64,000 bases of DNA, from contig NZ_WHOY01000031.1 of NCBI RefSeq assembly GCF_009765445.1, positions 4,909,782-4,973,781 of the forward strand, written 5' to 3'. Each line of letters begins with the position of its first letter. Position 1 is the first letter of the stretch. The notes beneath the pieces are model-generated. The model saw nothing but the letters and a program-made list of their open reading frames with translations, made no database searches and was not told the origin of the DNA. Both the position numbers and the translations under genes were made by a program. Of the stretch, positions 60,501 to 64,000 are shown piece by piece. Source of the DNA: Pantoea sp. BAV 3049 (GTDB lineage Bacteria > Pseudomonadota > Gammaproteobacteria > Enterobacterales > Enterobacteriaceae).

Positions 60501-62467
60501 CACGCTACTTTCTCCTCACTGATACACATCTCTGGAAGGTTGGCTCGCACCAACGCTTCAGCGAACGGTGGCGGAACGGCGTTACCGCAGCGCGCAACCT
60601 GTTTGTCTTTCGCGTACTTATTTCCCCGGTAGTCCTGATCAATCACGTACCAGGCGGGGAAGCCCTGAGCGGCGTAAAGCTCCTTCGGCTGCAGCATGCG
60701 CATGCCAATATCGACGATCCTGTATGTCACCCCTTCAATTTCCACGAATTCGCGCAGGCCATGCTGATGGAGGAATTCGCTGACCAGTGCCGCGCGCGCT
60801 TCGTCATAGTCCTGGGCTGCGAGGCTTGTCCGCACTTCGCCGAAGTGCTGGCCCCCTGCTGTTACGGTTTGCAGCGGGGTGTCGGCGGGTTGGCCGGTGT
60901 TTGTTCCGCGCATTTTGATAATGCTCGATGTCACCAGGGCGTGGTGGTCCGTGGTGGTGACTGTGTGGATAGGGCCATCAATTGCAGCGCCGGGTCCGGT
61001 GTAGTTTCCGCCGAAATGCTTTGCCAGAAATGCGCTGGCGATGGCAAACTTGTTACCGCCAGCTGTCACCGTGCCAGCAGGTTTATGCAGATTCAATACT
61101 CGAGGAGCTTGGCCGTTCCGCTCTCCATATCCCATCTGAATCAGGATGGGGCTGACAAGTTGACTTTTTCCACCACCACCTGCGGTGACGGTCCCTGCTG
61201 GCTGATCCACTGCATGGCCGACGCTGGCACCGAACTGGCGGGCGATAACCGGCGCAATAACGCAGGAGTGGTTGGTGTTCACAACAGTATTCATCGGCTG
61301 ATCAACACTTCGTGGTTTCGCTGAGTATTTCGGGCCGCCAGCACCAACTGTGAACGGAGTAAGTGCCGCTTCAACCATGCCGAGCGCATGGCCATTTCCG
61401 CCAGGTCGTGCTGACGTCCCGGCGGTCACTGTGGGCAGTGATTCTGTAACTTGCTGGCCGGTGGCTCCGGTGCGGAATTTTGTTAGGTGGGGGATAACGA
61501 CAGCATAGCCATGCTTGCGGGTAATCGTCTGCAGCGGCGCATCCAGTCCCTGACCACGGAACGTGTCATAACTGGTTTTACTGCTGGTGTGGTTGCACTT
61601 CACAATGAACGGCGTGGGGTTGTCGAGCACGAACCGCTGGATTCCGCGAGCGATGCGCCGCAGGGTGTTATCCGCCAGGGGCTTTTTGCGCCCAAATATG
61701 GACGGGCAGTGTATGCTCCAGTCGATGCACTCCGCAGCGGTACGCCATGGCAACAGCTGACCGCTCTGTACCGACAGGCTTTTTGGATCGCCATGTGACG
61801 GTGCTGGCCAGCAAACCTCTTCGCCGTCGCACCGTGCAACCATGAAAAATCTTTTTCTGATGGTTGGCGCACCGTAATCGCAGGCCCGCAGCTCACGGTA
61901 TTCGACCGCATAACCTAGGCCGTCCGTCAGCCGCTGCGCGGCCGGGCTGTTCCGGTCAATCAGCAGAAACTCGCAAACTTCATCCAATGCCGGGTGATCT
62001 GCTGGTACGCCAGCACCCAACATGCCAACGAACGCAGCGAACGTCTCGCCAGCGCGGGCCGGGTCAGGGCGATCCTCGTCGGCCAGCAGCGGGCCCCAGG
62101 TTTTAAACTCTTCAACATTTTCCAGCATCATGACGCGGGGACGGGTGGCCAGCGCCCAGCGCAGCACTATCCACGCAAGGCCGCGAATCTCCTTTTTAAC
62201 CGGAGTGCCACCCTTGGCTTTACTGAAGTGGCGGCAGTCAGGCGAGAACCAGGCCAGGCCGACCGGAGCGCCGGCAGTTGCGGATACCGGGTCAATATCA
62301 AACACCGACTCGCAATAGTGCAGCGTGTCGGGGTGGTTAGTGGTGTGCATGGCGATTGCATTGGGATCATGATTAATCGCGATGTCCACGCTGCGGCCGA
62401 TTGCCATTTCGATCCCGGTGCTGGCACCACCACCGCCCGCAAAATTATCAACGATGATCTCACGCAT
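60500..62467 (-). CDS. Prophage DNA (cytosine-5) methyltransferase with repeated target-recognition region
   Basis: This 655-residue enzyme has the C5-methyltransferase motifs in order: I, FAGGGGAS (9-16); IV, the catalytic Cys78 in SPDC; VI, ENVEEF (116-121); VIII, the segment IRKRFFMVAR (203-212); IX/X, CGNAVPPPFAEAL (627-639). Between VIII and X lies a long region (about 305-545) with about seven degenerate repeats of the form P-x-x-T-V-T-A-G-G. Prophage C5 enzymes protect phage DNA from host restriction. It overlaps the adenine methyltransferase gene by 8 bp and the HTH gene by 1 bp. Confidence 0.88.
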   Translation of the reverse strand: MREIIVDNFAGGGGASTGIEMAIGRSVDIAINHDPNAIAMHTTNHPDTLHYCESVFDIDPVSATAGAPVGLAWFSPDCRHFSKAKGGTPVKKEIRGLAWIVLRWALATRPRVMMLENVEEFKTWGPLLADEDRPDPARAGETFAAFVGMLGAGVPADHPALDEVCEFLLIDRNSPAAQRLTDGLGYAVEYRELRACDYGAPTIRKRFFMVARCDGEEVCWPAPSHGDPKSLSVQSGQLLPWRTAAECIDWSIHCPSIFGRKKPLADNTLRRIARGIQRFVLDNPTPFIVKCNHTSSKTSYDTFRGQGLDAPLQTITRKHGYAVVIPHLTKFRTGATGQQVTESLPTVTAGTSARPGGNGHALGMVEAALTPFTVGAGGPKYSAKPRSVDQPMNTVVNTNHSCVIAPVIARQFGASVGHAVDQPAGTVTAGGGGKSQLVSPILIQMGYGERNGQAPRVLNLHKPAGTVTAGGNKFAIASAFLAKHFGGNYTGPGAAIDGPIHTVTTTDHHALVTSSIIKMRGTNTGQPADTPLQTVTAGGQHFGEVRTSLAAQDYDEARAALVSEFLHQHGLREFVEIEGVTYRIVDIGMRMLQPKELYAAQGFPAWYVIDQDYRGNKYAKDKQVARCGNAVPPPFAEALVRANLPEMCISEEKVA

Positions 62468-63368
62468 TAGGAAACTCCAGAAAATTTTTGGTTAGTGACT
62501 GCGCCATGATGGTGATTACCCCGGATGGCTGACGTTCCAGCAGGAGCTTATTGATAAGCTGCATCACTTTTCTGTGATGGTCTGGCGGTAACTCATAAAT
62601 GTGGTCAATGTGGTCGGCGACCAGCTTTACTTCTTCTGACCAGACGTTATTTTCCGCTGCTGGCGCTGCTGGCGCTGCTGGCGCTGCTGGCGCTGCTGGC
62701 GCTGCTGGCGTAGCCTGTTCCTGCAGCCGCACCGCCGCCAGATCAATCTGACGCATGAATGCTCTGCCGCGGGCTTCCAGTTCATCGCGGCTGACATAAT
62801 CGAATTTCGGGCCGCGCCACGACTTATCGAATACCGCGATCGCCGCGCCGAAACCTGCTGAAGATTCCGATGGTTCGTTTTCTGCCGGACGGTACCAGAC
62901 TGGCAGGTCAAAACTGATTCGCCCGCGAATAAACGCGATGTGATCTGCGTCTTCTGGCCACCATACTTCGCCGGTTGCCGCTTTAATCAGGAACACGTAG
63001 CGGCCGCCAAGTGCGCGCATAGCCATTGTGTGCGCGATTATGTGACGCATGCCTGTAATGTACTGACCATCATGCTGGCTGGGGCGGGAATAGGGCGGAT
63101 TGGCATATCCGGCCCCGTGCAGTTCCGACAGGCGGGCACTCCAGTCTTGGGTTAGCGCGTTATCCTCTGCGCTGAAGAATGCTTCGCACTTGGCGTTGCT
63201 GGCGTCTGCAAACAGGTCAAGCACAAATGGACCGTACAGCGAATTGATTCCCCACCAGAGCGGATCCGGTGTTCGCCATTGGTCACCGACTTCTTTGAGC
63301 TTATGAGCAGGAGCAGCGCGCAGGGCATCCAGCGCCGCGCAATACGGACTGATAGTGTGATCGGTCAT
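62460..63368 (-). CDS. Phage N6-adenine methyltransferase with Ala-Pro linker
   Basis: This 302-residue protein matches the phage Dam family (PF05869-type). The catalytic NPPY is at 90-93, with DLFADASNAKCE (about 51-62) and the QWRTPDPLWWG segment near the start. A linker of Pro-Ala-Ala repeats (about 245-263), encoded by six 9-bp repeats, joins it to a C-terminal helical segment. The start at 63368 has no strong ribosome binding site; an upstream extension is open. It overlaps the C5 methyltransferase gene by 8 bp. Confidence 0.82.
   Translation of the reverse strand: MTDHTISPYCAALDALRAAPAHKLKEVGDQWRTPDPLWWGINSLYGPFVLDLFADASNAKCEAFFSAEDNALTQDWSARLSELHGAGYANPPYSRPSQHDGQYITGMRHIIAHTMAMRALGGRYVFLIKAATGEVWWPEDADHIAFIRGRISFDLPVWYRPAENEPSESSAGFGAAIAVFDKSWRGPKFDYVSRDELEARGRAFMRQIDLAAVRLQEQATPAAPAAPAAPAAPAAPAAENNVWSEEVKLVADHIDHIYELPPDHHRKVMQLINKLLLERQPSGVITIMAQSLTKNFLEFPNA
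62656..62709. repeat. Six tandem copies of the 9-bp unit GCTGCTGGC
   Basis: Six exact copies of GCTGCTGGC occupy 54 bp and encode the Ala/Pro linker on the minus strand. Unit gain or loss would keep the reading frame and change linker length by three residues per unit. Confidence 0.9.
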
Positions 63369-63391
63369 TGAAATTATCCGGAAAGATGGTG

Positions 63392-63667
63392 TCAGGAAAT
63401 TTTGATTTGGTAGTAGGCGCAGAAATCCAGCACATAGGGGCATTCAGAAGGGCTTTCCGTTCCGTTTATAACGTCGCAGCCTCCGGCATGCAGGCAGTTG
63501 CAGTTCTGGCAACTGAGACGGTTGTCAAAGCAGTTTTTCGCCATTTCATAACCGCTGCACCGACCGCCACTAAATCGGTGAGGGAAGTCATAAGCGGAGC
63601 ACCAGCATGTAACCTGCCGGCCGCTCCAGTAGGCTTTCCCGATGGGATTTGAGTATGCATAGCTCAC
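63392..63667 (-). CDS. Cysteine-rich small phage protein
   Basis: This 91-residue frame has 12 or more cysteines, including WCSAYDFPHR, CQNCNCLHAGGC and CPYVLDFCAYY, suggesting a zinc-binding protein. The codon content looks like a real gene. It starts with GTG at 63667, which has a weak ribosome binding site. A competing 64-residue frame (63466-63660) starts at an ATG 4 bases later with a better GAGG site. I do not recognise either; I prefer the Cys-rich frame. Confidence 0.5.
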   Translation of the reverse strand: MSYAYSNPIGKAYWSGRQVTCWCSAYDFPHRFSGGRCSGYEMAKNCFDNRLSCQNCNCLHAGGCDVINGTESPSECPYVLDFCAYYQIKIS

Positions 63668-63671
63668 CTCA

Positions 63672-63791
63672 TTAAAGATGAAATTCAGCAGTAAGCGCCA
63701 CGACGAGCAGCAGGATCAGCACGGCCGCCGTGCGGATGCTGGCATAGAAAATATGGTGGCGAGCGAAGTGCCGCCGGAATATGTTTTTCAT
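63672..63791 (-). CDS. Small single-pass membrane protein, phage type
   Basis: The 39-residue frame starts MKNIFRRHFARHH and has one hydrophobic helix (TAAVLILLLVVALTAEF). It ends 4 bp before the Cys-rich gene. A basic N-terminus and single helix are typical of phage small membrane proteins. No ribosome binding site is obvious, so confidence is moderate. Confidence 0.5.
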   Translation of the reverse strand: MKNIFRRHFARHHIFYASIRTAAVLILLLVVALTAEFHL

Positions 63792-63825
63792 GATTGGGAG
63801 GGTGGGGATTAGTTAACGTGACATG

Positions 63826-64000
63826 TCACACTGATAGTTTTAGGCTCTTCCAGCCATTCGTAACCCAGCAAGCCGAGTCTCCGCTGCAGGGGCAGCTATT
63901 AACCGGCGCAACATCACCGCATTTGGCGCACTGGCCAGCAACCTGTAATTGCTCCTGCAGCTCAGCGTGATACTTGCGGATCATCAGCGCGACCAGTTCA
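63826..64000 (-). CDS. Partial cysteine-patterned phage protein
   Basis: The frame runs off the right edge of the window; the 58 visible codons end with a TGA at 63826-63828. They include a helical segment (RKYHAELQEQLQVAG) then QCAKCGDVAP and NSCPCSGDSACW. The CxxC and CPC pattern suggests a metal-binding phage protein. Its start lies outside the window. Confidence 0.5.
   Translation of the reverse strand, partial: ELVALMIRKYHAELQEQLQVAGQCAKCGDVAPVNSCPCSGDSACWVTNGWKSLKLSV

Larger units (their letters stand above)
59046..64000. mobile_element. Left end of an integrated prophage
   Basis: A tyrosine integrase is followed by an excisionase-like HTH gene, two DNA methyltransferase genes and small phage-type genes on the opposite strand. 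This is the int/early region of a temperate phage or phage-like island. The right end is outside the window, so its size and attachment repeat cannot be determined. Confidence 0.85.

Noticed and set aside
62656-62709. Possible CRISPR or regulatory iterons
   Set aside because: The units are contiguous 9-mers without spacers and are in frame within a coding sequence, so this is a coding tandem repeat.

Overview
The window is enterobacterial chromosome, most likely from an Erwinia- or Pantoea-like member of the Erwiniaceae, with the left end of a prophage at its right side. The gene order follows the E. coli hns to rnb segment closely, and many proteins can be recognised by length and motif. Lineage markers that differ from E. 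coli are separate trpG and trpD genes, two tandem oppA genes, no kch or yciQ between their usual neighbours, a BON-domain lipoprotein between ompW and trpA, and an rpfF gene next to the PAS-GGDEF-EAL gene. The genus is inferred from these markers and was not tested by a search.

Layout, left to right. 1-5.5 kb: hns, tdk, adhE and ychE. 6.1-13.5 kb: oligopeptide permease cluster oppA1, oppA2, oppB, oppC, oppD, oppF. 13.6-19.9 kb: yciU, clsA, yciY, yciI, tonB, yciA, yciB, yciC and ompW. 20-27.2 kb: a BON lipoprotein gene and, on the minus strand, the complete trp operon (trpL leader, trpE, trpG, trpD, trpCF, trpB, trpA) with a TrpR operator and attenuator. 27.3-36.1 kb: rnm, yciO, rluB, btuR, yciK, sohB, yciN and topA. 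36.3-46.2 kb: cysB, three tiny genes (ymiA, yciX and a 30-residue membrane peptide), acnA, ribA, pgpB, lapA, lapB, pyrF, yciH and osmB. 46.4-52.5 kb: an orphan araD-type aldolase/epimerase, rpfF, rpfR and rnb. 52.6-58.6 kb: accessory genes, namely a YdeP-type molybdopterin oxidoreductase, a glucoside PTS EIICB, an SRPBCC protein with a divergent LysR regulator, and a small lipoprotein. 59.0-64.0 kb: prophage left end with a tyrosine integrase, an excisionase-like HTH protein, a large C5-cytosine methyltransferase, an adenine methyltransferase with a repeat-encoded linker, and small early-region genes running off the window.

Functional connections. OppABCDF imports peptides. The trp genes make tryptophan under TrpR repression and leader attenuation. 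rpfF and rpfR sit tail to tail and are a DSF-type (cis-2-unsaturated fatty acid) signal synthase and its PAS-GGDEF-EAL receptor, linking cell-cell signalling to cyclic di-GMP. E. coli keeps only the receptor homologue (pdeR/gmr). FNR-like boxes precede adhE and ompW, and a Fur-like box precedes the ymiA-yciX-acnA block.

The least ordinary items are the rpfF/rpfR pair, the prophage C5-methyltransferase with about seven degenerate internal repeats in its target-recognition region, the six-copy 9-bp repeat in the adenine methyltransferase gene, and two overlapping reading frames near 63.5 kb. Nothing in the window can be shown from sequence alone to be a wholly new system.
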